Virus record (IMG/VR): IMGVR_UViG_3300047178_000065
Location: 1 to 27,722 of that record
DNA: 27,722 bases
Reading direction: 5' to 3' (one strand)
Source: a virus
In this document: positions 6,201-13,782 of the stretch, one piece after another
Position numbering within the stretch: the stretch's first letter is position 1
Layout: each line of letters begins with the position of its first letter
Made by a program: the position numbers and the translations under genes
The notes under the pieces: generated by a model
Told to the model about the DNA's origin: nothing
Databases searched by the model: none
What the model saw: the letters and a program-made list of their open reading frames with translations, nothing else

Positions 6201-6956
6201 ATGGCGAAGTATCCCAATTTCTACGAGTCTCTTCCTGAGGCTAATAAAAGGATCAAAGGCACCGTCATTCTCTACGACGGCCATCCTTACCACGTCCTGG
6301 CTGTTGCCAATCACATGGGTGACGACATCTTCAGGGTTTACATGGAACCTCTCTGTGACGGAAAAGATAGTGAGATGCGTTTCTTTCCTTTCGATGGCAT
6401 CTCGAAAAACAGCGGAGACAATCCTTCCGTTGGACCTCTCTGTGACCAGTACCTTCAGACGAAACCTCATTCGAAGGTAATCAGGAAACAGATGAATTCC
6501 CCTCATTTCAACAAGTTCCGGCCATTTCCTCTCGGTTTTGTGAACATCGATGACCGTTGTGTCTATGTCGAAAGGGCTCCTACTCGTCGTACAGAGCAGG
6601 GTCTGAATAGTCAGAGTCTCTCACAGATTCCTGTCTGTCTCGGAGGGAATTCCTTTCGAGATCGTCAGGTTGGACTCTTGTCAAATGAGTTGGCAGACAC
6701 TATATTGGGCAACTATCCTAGCATCGACGAAACGTTCGAAGCCTTGAATAATCCCGATATTGCCAATCGTGGCGTGGCTTTCGACAGGAAACTGGCCCTT
6801 ATCCGAGGACCTATCGGAATGCTTTTCGTTGCATACAAGAGCGAGATCGTCGGCGTCTGTCCTCATGGTGACAAGACGATGTTGAAACTCGGAAACGACT
6901 TCAAGTATCTCACTGAAGTTATCGCAGCAACTGAATACTTTGGAAGGATTGTGTGA
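6201..6956 (+). CDS. Hypothetical protein of the amidoligase cluster, 251 aa
   Basis: ATG at 6201 follows the upstream stop by one base with AAGGAAGG before it. The N-terminal 75 residues (VILYDGHPYHVLAVANHMGDD and on) look like a small beta-barrel; the centre has ERAPTRRTEQGLNSQSLSQI, and the C-terminus a beta-rich region (GMLFVAYKSEIVGVCPHG). No catalytic motif is evident. Its position, tightly packed between two amidoligases with an ATGA overlap to the second, implies co-translation and a shared role, perhaps as a structural or substrate-binding partner. Confidence 0.75.
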   Translation: MAKYPNFYESLPEANKRIKGTVILYDGHPYHVLAVANHMGDDIFRVYMEPLCDGKDSEMRFFPFDGISKNSGDNPSVGPLCDQYLQTKPHSKVIRKQMNSPHFNKFRPFPLGFVNIDDRCVYVERAPTRRTEQGLNSQSLSQIPVCLGGNSFRDRQVGLLSNELADTILGNYPSIDETFEALNNPDIANRGVAFDRKLALIRGPIGMLFVAYKSEIVGVCPHGDKTMLKLGNDFKYLTEVIAATEYFGRIV

Positions 6957-8068
6957 TGGCTCATCCAGTTTTTATACCGGCACTGAAAGACAAAGTGTAC
7001 GGCGAGGAAATCAGAAACCTGATGAGTAAAGGGAAGGTCTTCGGTGACATCGGTCTGGAGATCGAATGCGAAGGCAACAAGTTCTACAAGTCAGGCGCCA
7101 AGCTCGAACCGTACTGGTCTTACCACGAAGATCATTCTCTCCGTGGCAACGACAACGCCGAGTATGTCCTCTCTGCTCCTATCCCTTTCAACGAAGTGCC
7201 GGATGCTCTCAAACATCTCTGGACTCTGTTCAAGGATTACGGAACTGAATTGGATGAATCGAACAGGACTTCTGTCCACGTCCATCTCAACGTCGGTCTC
7301 TGGAATGTCAACCGTCTTGCGTCGTTTACGGCGATGTGGTTTGCTCTCGAAGAAATCCTAGCTGAATGGGCTGGCGATCATCGTGTCGGCAATCTCTTCT
7401 GTCTTCGTGCCAAGGATGCTCCGAACATCGTACAAACATTGAAGAGGTTTATCCAGCGTGACGGCGATGTCGCTCTCCATGACGGTCTCCATTACGCCGG
7501 ACTGAACATTCAGGCTCTGGCAAAGTTTGGTTCTCTCGAAAACCGTTACCTTCGTGGTGCCACCGATCCTCAACTTATCCTTGATTGGGTGTCTATCAAT
7601 CGTCGTCTCTACGAATTCTCTGAGCATTTTCCTGATCCTCGGGAAGTCTGCAACTCGTTCTCTTACGGCGGTCCTCTGTTTTTCATGAGGAATATCCTTG
7701 GAGATACTTATGACATCGTCCGTAACGGCATCGATTGGAAAGACGACCAAATCTCAGACTCCCTGTACGAAGGCATCAGAATGGCACAGGACATTTGTTT
7801 CTGTCGTGACTGGTCTGTTTTCGTTCCTGTAGTAACTCAAGACGATCCTTTTGGTCGTCCTAAGAAGAAGAAAAGCCTTTCGGGGCTGGCTCTGTCGAAC
7901 TTCGAAGAAGCTGAATTTCAAGCTATCTTGTCTTCTACCGGACCTGTTTCGGCGCCTTCCCCACATCCTTATCCCCAGCCACCAATAGATAATTCTAACA
8001 ACTTTTGGTTTGTTTCATCAAATGAATTCTCCGAAATGGTTCCAGACTACGATCCAGACGAGGATTAA
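6956..8068 (+). CDS. Amidoligase_2-type ATP-dependent ligase
   Basis: 370 residues from ATG 6956 (overlapping the upstream TGA; AAGGA at 6944-6948), preferred to GTG 6953. Motifs fit the Amidoligase_2 group of the glutamine-synthetase-like fold: DIGLEIECEG (31-40, metal-binding glutamates), SYHEDHSLRGNDNAEYV (55-71), RTSVHVHLNVG (104-114) and KFGSLENRYLRGA (190-202). The last 80 residues are Pro/Ser/Asp-rich and likely disordered, ending PDYDPDED. It is the second ligase of this fold in the cluster, so the pathway may need two successive couplings or a heteromeric ligase. Substrate unknown. Confidence 0.85.
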   Translation: MAHPVFIPALKDKVYGEEIRNLMSKGKVFGDIGLEIECEGNKFYKSGAKLEPYWSYHEDHSLRGNDNAEYVLSAPIPFNEVPDALKHLWTLFKDYGTELDESNRTSVHVHLNVGLWNVNRLASFTAMWFALEEILAEWAGDHRVGNLFCLRAKDAPNIVQTLKRFIQRDGDVALHDGLHYAGLNIQALAKFGSLENRYLRGATDPQLILDWVSINRRLYEFSEHFPDPREVCNSFSYGGPLFFMRNILGDTYDIVRNGIDWKDDQISDSLYEGIRMAQDICFCRDWSVFVPVVTQDDPFGRPKKKKSLSGLALSNFEEAEFQAILSSTGPVSAPSPHPYPQPPIDNSNNFWFVSSNEFSEMVPDYDPDED

Positions 8069-8070
8069 TC

Positions 8071-8865
8071 ATGGTAATTAAAATTCTTCCTTACAAAACC
8101 GGAAGCAAGAGTGTCAAAGCTCTCTGCGAAGCCCTGGACGTCAAAGCCCTACGTCTTGTAAACTCTAAATGGAAGATCAAGAAGGATTCTGTTGTAATTA
8201 ACTGGGGTTCATCTTCGTATGGGCCTTTGGTAGACAAACCTGTTCCAGAAAATACTTCTGTAACTATTTTGAACTCTCCTCTTGATGTCGCCTGTTGTGT
8301 CGACAAACTCAAATTCTTTCAACTCCTGAAAGATTTCACAGTCAGCTCTGAAATCGAAGACGACATAGTCCCTGAGTTCTGGACAGACAAGGAATACATT
8401 CCGGCAGGAGCTTATCCAATCGTCTGCCGGACAGTCCTCAACGGCCACTCAGGGGAAGGTATCGTCATAGCTGACACTCCTGACGATCTCGTCGATGCTC
8501 CCCTCTACGTACGGTATATGAAGAAGAAAAAAGAATTTCGTATCCACGTCGGCAAGACTTCTGACGGCACATTCGTAGTCATCGCAGAACAACAGAAGGT
8601 AGCAAAGAATGGAACAGAACCAACAGACTGGCGCATCCGATCCCACTCCAACGGTTTCGTTTTCCAACGCCAAGGAATTGATGTACCACTACATGTACGG
8701 TCTGCCGCTATGCGAGCTTTGGAAGCGACGGGCCTCGACTTTGGTGCAGTCGATTGTATCCTTACAACAGGAGGGAAAGCCTTTGTGTTGGAAATCAACA
8801 CCGCTCCCGGACTAGAAGGTCAAACCGTGACCGACTACGCCAACTTTTTCAAGGAGTTTTTGTAA
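8071..8865 (+). CDS. ATP-grasp ligase
   Basis: 264 residues. The central and C-terminal thirds show the ATP-grasp plan: a nucleotide-binding strand and loop VCRTVLNGHSGEGIVI (118-133), YVRYMKKKKEFRIHV (146-160), then the metal site FGAVDCIL (224-231) and FVLEINTAPGL (238-248), with Glu241 and Asn243 as Mg ligands. ATP-grasp enzymes join a carboxylate, via acyl phosphate, to an amine or thiol. The N-terminus is shorter and less conserved. GAGGAT upstream and 2-nt spacing from the amidoligase indicate one operon. It provides a third potential amide-forming step. Confidence 0.87.
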   Translation: MVIKILPYKTGSKSVKALCEALDVKALRLVNSKWKIKKDSVVINWGSSSYGPLVDKPVPENTSVTILNSPLDVACCVDKLKFFQLLKDFTVSSEIEDDIVPEFWTDKEYIPAGAYPIVCRTVLNGHSGEGIVIADTPDDLVDAPLYVRYMKKKKEFRIHVGKTSDGTFVVIAEQQKVAKNGTEPTDWRIRSHSNGFVFQRQGIDVPLHVRSAAMRALEATGLDFGAVDCILTTGGKAFVLEINTAPGLEGQTVTDYANFFKEFL

Positions 8866-9032
8866 TGCCTTGCTGTGATCCGACTGGACCCTACCCAGAA
8901 GATACTGTAGGACAATGTCCTCTTTGTGGTTGTGATGTCGATAAAGACGGTCACTCAACTGAAGAGATATGCCACTATTCTCCTCTTGCTTGTGTCAAAT
9001 GTGGGGATCGCCCTTGCGATCTCAGTTGCTGA
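8865..9032 (+). CDS. Small cysteine-rich zinc-binding protein, 55 aa
   Basis: ATG 8865 overlaps the TAA of the ATP-grasp gene (TAATG), with AAGGAG at 8850-8855. The 55 residues hold many Cys in CxxC-type spacing (MPCCDP, CPLCGC, CVKCGDRPC) plus His, typical of a double zinc ribbon or knuckle. No enzymatic motif. It could be an adaptor or nucleic-acid binder; function unknown. Confidence 0.65.
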   Translation: MPCCDPTGPYPEDTVGQCPLCGCDVDKDGHSTEEICHYSPLACVKCGDRPCDLSC

Positions 9033-9044
9033 AAGGAATTATTT

Positions 9045-9263
9045 ATCCAGTGCTACATCTGCGGACACGTCTTGTCCGGTGAACAAGTCTCTTACAACAA
9101 CGAACACAAGGACTGGGACCCTTGTCCGACCTGTCTAATCGCAATCGCGGAGGTTTTCTCAGACCCTCTTGACGAGGATGAAGTCACCTATGCCCTTGAA
9201 AAAGAAGGTATCCTTGAAAAAGATGAGCAGCCTATCAATATTTACCTTGACAAGTCAGACTAA
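9045..9263 (+). CDS. Zinc-ribbon protein, 72 aa, possible ATC start
   Basis: The frame encodes CYICGH and, later, CPTC, a paired CxxC zinc ribbon, then an acidic helical tail ending YLDKSD. The first CxxC lies upstream of the only ordinary start (TTG 9072). GAAAGG at 9031-9036 is placed correctly for ATC at 9045, reading IQCYICGH where MQCYICGH would be expected. I therefore extend the gene to 9045, either with a rare ATC start or a substitution of ATG. If TTG 9072 is used, half the zinc site is lost. Promoter P3 begins inside its 3' end. Confidence 0.55.
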   Translation: MQCYICGHVLSGEQVSYNNEHKDWDPCPTCLIAIAEVFSDPLDEDEVTYALEKEGILEKDEQPINIYLDKSD

Positions 9264-9275
9264 ATATGGTATAAT
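9247..9275 (+). promoter_or_regulatory. Sigma70 promoter P3 driving the replication genes
   Basis: TTGACA (9247-9252), 17 bp spacer ending TGG, TATAAT (9270-9275), then ACTCGTACAGG. Same plan as P1 and P2 with an extended -10. It overlaps the end of the zinc-ribbon gene and lies about 25 nt before the primase-helicase ribosome binding site, giving a short leader. Confidence 0.88.
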
Positions 9276-9305
9276 ACTCGTACAGGTTGAGGAGAGGCTC
9301 GTTAA

Positions 9306-10922
9306 ATGATTAAGACTACTCATCTACCATGTCCCCGCTGTCCCTCTCGTGATGCCTACAGTATTCAGAGCAACGGCTGGGGACGATGTTTTTCCTGTAA
9401 ATGTAACATTCCACCAGATAAGGCTGACGATATGAGTCTGGCAGCCCCAGAAGTGACAACTGATAAACCTTTTACTCCTATGACATCTGTCTTCCGTCCT
9501 TTTCCTGAAAGAGGTTTTGTTGCTGAGACGGTGAAGCGTTATGGCATCGACGTAGGAAGCGAAGGAGCTAAGTATCTTGCGAAGTATCCCATCTTCGATA
9601 TCGAGGGTAACCACATCGGTAACAAAATCCGTGGACCAAATAAACAGTTCTTGTACGAAGGGTCCGTCAAGGGAGCGGGTCTCTTCGGTCGTCAGGCATT
9701 CCCGCCGGGAGGTAAGTATATCACTGTCGTAGAGGGTCAGGACGACGCAGCAGCGGCTTATCAGATGATGGGCAGTAAGTGGCCTGTCGTATCCGTACAC
9801 AGCTCCTCTACGGCTGTACAAGACGTAAAACGAGACTTCGAATATCTCAATTCCTTCGACAACATCGTCTTCTGTTTCGACAACGACGAACCCGGTAAGA
9901 AGGCTCTGAAGGATGTCTGCAACGTCGGTTTTGAAATCGGCAAGATCAAGACTCTCTCGTTGCGTAAGTACAACGATCCCAACGATTACCTTCGGAACAA
10001 AGAGGGCGATGGGTTTGTACGAGAATGGTGGCAGGCTCCTAGCTATCGACCAGACGGTCTTAAAATGGGCCGTGACATGGCCGATGAGATTCTTAATCGT
10101 CCTAAACATTTCAGTGTACCCTATCCGTGGCAGGGACTGAACAAGATGACGTATGGGATGCGGCTGTCAGAGGCCGTACTTCTTATGGCAGACACCGGCG
10201 TAGGTAAGACATCCGTACTAAAGGAGATTGAGTATTGTCTGCTGATGAATCCTGACATCATCAAGGAAGGATACGGAGTTGGATTTCTACACCTGGAAGA
10301 ACCTAACCACGACACTGCTCTTGGACTCCTTAGCATTCACGACAGCAAGCCGTACCACCTACCTGACACTCCATTTACTCCAGAAGATATCATAAAGGCT
10401 CATGGGGAGGTCCTAGACCATAACCGTGCTATCTTCTACGATCATTTCGGTAGCAATGATATTGACGAAATCCTCAACAAGATTCGCCACATGGTTGCCC
10501 TCGGGTGTAAGTACATCGTCATCGATCACTTGTCCATAATCGTGTCAGATCAGTCTGGAGATGAAAGGAAGCAGCTCGACGAGATCAGTACGAAGCTGAA
10601 GACTATGACGATGGAGTTGAACATTGCTGTACTTTGCGTCATTCATACAAACAGGACTGGCCAGGCGCGTGGTTCGGCGGGCCCGGAGAAAGTTGCAAAC
10701 ATTCATATGTCTTTGTATCGGGACAAGAAAGCCAAGGAGGCGTGGCGACGGAACATTACAGTTGTTACTGTTGAAAAGAACAGGTTTTGTGGCCGTACGG
10801 GACCATGCCTGTGGCTTGAGTACAACCCGGAGACAAATCGCCTTACAGAACTGACACAGGAACTGATCGACATCTACGAAGAAGGAGGAACTGCCCATGA
10901 AAGTGACCAGCCCTGGGCGTAA
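9306..10922 (+). CDS. T7 gp4-like bifunctional primase-helicase
   Basis: 538 residues, close to T7 gp4 (566). Order: N-terminal zinc motif (CPRC at 9-12, CFSC at 28-31) for template recognition; TOPRIM primase with VVEGQDDAAA (141-150) and FCFDNDEPGK (189-198); linker; RecA-like DnaB-family helicase with Walker A MADTGVGKTS (294-303), Walker B YIVIDHLSII (403-412), and a conserved HTNRTGQARGSAG block. It unwinds the fork 5'-3' and makes primers. GAGGAG upstream supports ATG 9306. It is the first gene after promoter P3 and overlaps the next small gene by 26 nt. Confidence 0.95.
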   Translation: MIKTTHLPCPRCPSRDAYSIQSNGWGRCFSCKCNIPPDKADDMSLAAPEVTTDKPFTPMTSVFRPFPERGFVAETVKRYGIDVGSEGAKYLAKYPIFDIEGNHIGNKIRGPNKQFLYEGSVKGAGLFGRQAFPPGGKYITVVEGQDDAAAAYQMMGSKWPVVSVHSSSTAVQDVKRDFEYLNSFDNIVFCFDNDEPGKKALKDVCNVGFEIGKIKTLSLRKYNDPNDYLRNKEGDGFVREWWQAPSYRPDGLKMGRDMADEILNRPKHFSVPYPWQGLNKMTYGMRLSEAVLLMADTGVGKTSVLKEIEYCLLMNPDIIKEGYGVGFLHLEEPNHDTALGLLSIHDSKPYHLPDTPFTPEDIIKAHGEVLDHNRAIFYDHFGSNDIDEILNKIRHMVALGCKYIVIDHLSIIVSDQSGDERKQLDEISTKLKTMTMELNIAVLCVIHTNRTGQARGSAGPEKVANIHMSLYRDKKAKEAWRRNITVVTVEKNRFCGRTGPCLWLEYNPETNRLTELTQELIDIYEEGGTAHESDQPWA

Positions 10923-11160
10923 ATGGTATATCAATATCAACAAGAATTTGATACGGAGTAACATCCTTGCAGAAAATCCTGAACCTCCTATCACGATACG
11001 TCATGGCAAGTACGGAAAATCTAGGGCCTGTATGGGTGTTTGGATTCCTGACGGGAGTCGGATCATCTATACTCCTAATAGTACTATTTTGGCTTGTGGG
11101 GCGCGTCTTGTAATAGAGTGTCCTACAGAACCTAAAGAGGATTATCTTGATGGCTCTTAA
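10897..11160 (+). CDS. Small basic hypothetical protein, 87 aa
   Basis: ATG 10897 lies inside the end of the primase-helicase gene and has a near-perfect Shine-Dalgarno, AAGGAGG at 10880-10886. The product is basic in its first half (MKVTSPGRKWYININKNLIR) and beta-rich, with no known domain. Its end overlaps the DNA polymerase start by 11 nt. Its position between helicase and polymerase suggests an accessory replication role, but nothing in the sequence proves it. Confidence 0.65.
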   Translation: MKVTSPGRKWYININKNLIRSNILAENPEPPITIRHGKYGKSRACMGVWIPDGSRIIYTPNSTILACGARLVIECPTEPKEDYLDGS

Positions 11161-12530
11161 GTATCTGACAGCCGACCTGTCGAAGCTTTGGAGTGTCGAC
11201 ATCGAAGGCGATCTCATACCAAGCACGGTTATCTGGTGCCTCTGTGCAGTCAAGCTTGATACAAAGGAAGAGGTACGTCTTCGTACTTCGAAGGATATAA
11301 GGGAGTGGATCGATGCCCGTAAGAAAGAAGGTTGTCGGTTCGTTGGCCACAACATTATTGGATATGACGCCCCTACTCTTAATCGTCTTCTGGGCACCTC
11401 TCTCACTATTGCTGACTTGGTTGACACTCTTGTCATGTCGATGGTGTATAATCCTTCCCTTCCTGACGGCCATTCTCTGGGCGCTTGGGGTCTTCGTATT
11501 AAACATCCGAAGGGAGATCACTCTGACTTCTCGAAGTGGTCTCAAGAACAGGAAGACTATTGCCTGAACGACGCCATCCTCTGTATGAAGGTCTATATGG
11601 CTTTGCTGCATCGGTGTATCAAGGCGGGGCTGACCGATACAGGTCTTGAGATTGAACATCGGTCGTGGCAACTGATACAACAACAACAGAAGAATGGCTT
11701 CGCCTTTAACTATCCAGAGGCCATGGTGTTGTACTCCAAAGTTAGAGGAATAGAAAATGACATCGCTGGACGAGTCCACACAATATGGCCCGCTAAACTT
11801 CTTTTCATACGAAAATATGCAAAGGCATATAAAAAGGATGGAAGCTATACAAAAGACTATCTCCGACATATCGAGCAGTATCCTCAAGTCACAATCTCCA
11901 ACGACGGAGGATACAACGTCTTTGATTACGTGTCTTTCAATATTGGAAGCCCAGATCAAAGATTGGAAAAGCTGCTTGCTCTCGGTTGGGTCAACGAAAA
12001 AGACGAAGTTACTAAGACTGGGAGACCTCAACCAGTTGTCAAGGGAAAGCTGGCACCTTCGCTCCAAAGGTTTGTCGACAGTACAGACAACCCCGGAGTA
12101 AAGTTGATTGCGGAGTGGTTGGATTACAACGCCCGTGGCAACATGATTAACACTTGGATGGAAGCGTACAACCATGACACCGGATGTATTCATGGCTCTT
12201 TGTGGCTTGCTAATACTCTTCGTTATAAACATTCTGCTCCTAATACTGCCAATATCCCTGCAGTTCGTATCAAGAAAGTCGACGGCAAAGAGGTTGTCCG
12301 GTATGGTGAGGACGGCGTATTCACTTATGAAGCCCGTGATCTATGGGTCACTCGTGATCCTGTACGTCGCCGTCTTGTGGGTGTCGATGCTAAAGGTATC
12401 CAACTACGTGTTCTCTCTAATTATCTGAACAACAAGGAGTTCACTGATGCAGTCCTCGGAGGCGACCCTCACAGTTACAACCAAGAGGTTGGAGGTTTTT
12501 CAACAAGAGCTATCGCGAAAACTTTCATCT
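11150..12530 (+). CDS. DNA polymerase, family A (T7-like), exon 1
   Basis: Encodes residues 1-460 and the first base of codon 461. The 3'-5' exonuclease domain shows VDIEGD (Asp17, Glu19), FVGHNIIGYDAP (64-75, Asp73) and YCLNDA (Asp141). Polymerase motif A is VDAKGIQLRVLSNYL with Asp413, and motif B begins with Arg453 and Lys457 in TRAIAKTFI. Without splicing the frame runs into TTA ATT TAG and would end in the middle of motif B. Joined to exon 2 it yields 618 residues (T7: 704) with all catalytic groups. ATG 11150 is chosen over TTG 11147; AAGAGG lies upstream. Confidence 0.93.
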
Positions 12531-13116
12531 TAATTTAGGATGACTTGGGAGAAATCCCTCGATTAAAACCACGTGAATTGCTGGAAACTCTCTCTGAGAC
12601 AATCAGCAGCCAAGCTAAGGGAAAAGAATTGTTTTGCAAGAAATGTAATACTGAGTCTGAAGATTTTAGATCACATCGTAAAGTTTGTAGACCTTGCGAG
12701 CGTGTTAAATCTAGGGCGAACGCGTTTAAATATGCTCGCGGTATTACATACGAAGAACGAGATGCTCTTCTAGAAAAACAAGGCGGGAAATGTGCCGCCT
12801 GTGGAACGAGCAATTCTAGGTCAGTTAAAGGCTGGCACGTCGATCATCGTCATAGTGACGGCTTGATTAGATCGGTTCTTTGTGCGACTTGCAACATCGC
12901 TCTTGGTCAAGTGAGCGACTCTATCGAAAGATTAGAGCATTTGATTGAGTACCTTAGAAGGTTCAACGACTAGGCGAAAGCCGTACAGCCAAGAGGCTGG
13001 AAGTGCGTGGCCCCGGACACGGGTGAAGATATAGTCTGGTCTGCATGGCGACATGCAGCAGTTCCACAAGCTCCCGTGGAACGGGCTGAGATTAACGACC
13101 TCAGTTGAACATAACG
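12531..13116 (+). ncRNA. Group I self-splicing intron in the DNA polymerase gene
   Basis: 586 nt. The 5' exon end UCAUCU pairs with GGAUGA (12538-12543), placing a U-G wobble exactly at the splice site (P1). The intron ends in G (13116), as group I introns do. Core elements are visible: GUGAAUUGCUGGAAAC with AAUCAGCAGCCAAGC (P4-P6), CGACUA (12966-12972) pairing with UAGUC (13032-13036) as P7, and the typical GAAGAUAUAGUC. Splicing joins t12530 to at13117-13118, making TAT (Tyr461) and restoring KTFIYAFLLGAGD, matching T7 motif B. An HNH endonuclease ORF lies inside, between the P6 and P7 strands. Confidence 0.92.
12629..12973 (+). CDS. Intron-encoded HNH / endonuclease VII-type homing endonuclease
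   Basis: From TTG 12629 (AAGGG about 8 nt upstream) the product is 114 residues. It has an N-terminal CKKC...CRPC zinc pair (3-23), GITYEERDALLEKQGGKCAACG (38-59), the VDHRH active site (71-75), and CATCNIALG (85-93): the ββα-metal fold with structural zinc, as in endonuclease VII-like HNH enzymes. It likely cleaves intronless polymerase alleles to spread the intron. The frame is open further upstream to 12545, but that part is intron core RNA. Its stop codon lies in the P7 strand, so RNA structure and coding overlap. Confidence 0.85.
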   Translation: MFCKKCNTESEDFRSHRKVCRPCERVKSRANAFKYARGITYEERDALLEKQGGKCAACGTSNSRSVKGWHVDHRHSDGLIRSVLCATCNIALGQVSDSIERLEHLIEYLRRFND

Positions 13117-13592
13117 ATGCATTCCTTTTGGGAGCAGGAGATGCAAAAGTCGGACAAATCATTGGGGATTCAGCAAGAGCTGGCAAAGAAGTTAAAGCTC
13201 GCTTTGTCTCGGGCTTCCCTGGACTTGGACATCTACTTGATGACCTTGCACGACAGGTGGATCGAACTGGAAGGATTAAGCTTTGTGACGGGACTCCCGT
13301 TATCGTCGACCGACCACACACGCGCCTTGGCTACCTCCTGCAAGGAGACGAGTCAAGGATCATGAAGAAAGCCGCCATCATCCTCAACTCCCTCGTACGG
13401 AAAGCCGGACTAGATGTCTTGAAGGTTGGTGACATCCATGACGAGTTTCAATTCGATGTCTTAAAGGAACACGTAGATGCTTTTATTGATCTGTGTCGCA
13501 CTGCTTTCCGCCTTGCTGGGGAGTTTTTTAACTACAATCTACCAATCGAATGTTCGGCAAAAGTAGGACTTACCTGGGCGAGTACCCACTGA
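13117..13592 (+). CDS. DNA polymerase, family A (T7-like), exon 2
   Basis: Begins with the last two bases of the Tyr461 codon, then AFLLGAGDAKVGQIIGD, which matches the end of T7 motif B (KTFIYGFLYGAGD). It contains HTRLGYLLQGDESRIMKKA and motif C VGDIHDEFQFDV with catalytic Asp569, and ends VGLTWASTH like other T7-type polymerases. The region 13053-13116 is open in frame but belongs to the intron. Tyr461 corresponds to the O-helix tyrosine controlling sugar selection (Tyr526 in T7). With motifs A, B and C intact it should be an active replicase. Confidence 0.92.
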
Positions 13593-13681
13593 TGAATGGC
13601 ATGCCCGGTGGCTTTTTAGAGAAGGGTTCGAAGCAGGGTTGTCTGCAGTCGATGATACTTTTTATACCGGGGCATAAATAA
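13592..13681 (+). CDS. Possible 29-residue ORF after the polymerase
   Basis: An ATG overlaps the polymerase TGA (TGATGA), and the ORF runs to TAA at 13679-13681: MNGMPGGFLEKG to IPGHK. There is no good Shine-Dalgarno, so it would depend on coupled re-initiation. It has no recognisable motif. It may simply be an open stretch of the 190-nt intergenic region that also holds promoter P4. Confidence 0.22.
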   Translation: MNGMPGGFLEKGSKQGCLQSMILFIPGHK

Positions 13682-13705
13682 ATCTCTCTTCGTGTACGAT
13701 TTTAC

Positions 13706-13734
13706 TTGACTTTGTGCGCGTTTTGTGGTATAAT
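13706..13734 (+). promoter_or_regulatory. Sigma70 promoter P4 for the SSB gene
   Basis: TTGACT (13706-13711), 17 bp spacer ending TGG, TATAAT (13729-13734). Downstream GTAGAGAGTAAG replaces the CGTACAGG initial region of P1-P3. It gives the abundant ssDNA-binding protein its own transcript, about 40 nt before the gene. Confidence 0.85.
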
Positions 13735-13782
13735 AATTGTAGAGAGTAAGACGTTTTATTCTATTTGAAAGGATACTTTTTG

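Noticed and set aside
5327-6217. Long minus-strand ORF (296 codons) opposite the COOH-NH2 ligase
   Set aside because: It mirrors the codon phase of the plus-strand gene, shows no domain and has no ribosome binding site; the plus frame has clear family motifs.
11421-11452. TTGACA and TATAAT pair inside the DNA polymerase gene
   Set aside because: The spacer is 20 bp, too long for a good sigma70 promoter, and it lacks the TGG and leader features of the four accepted promoters.
11132-12232. Minus-strand ORF of 366 codons opposite DNA polymerase exon 1
   Set aside because: Shadow of the polymerase, whose exonuclease and polymerase motifs fix the true frame.
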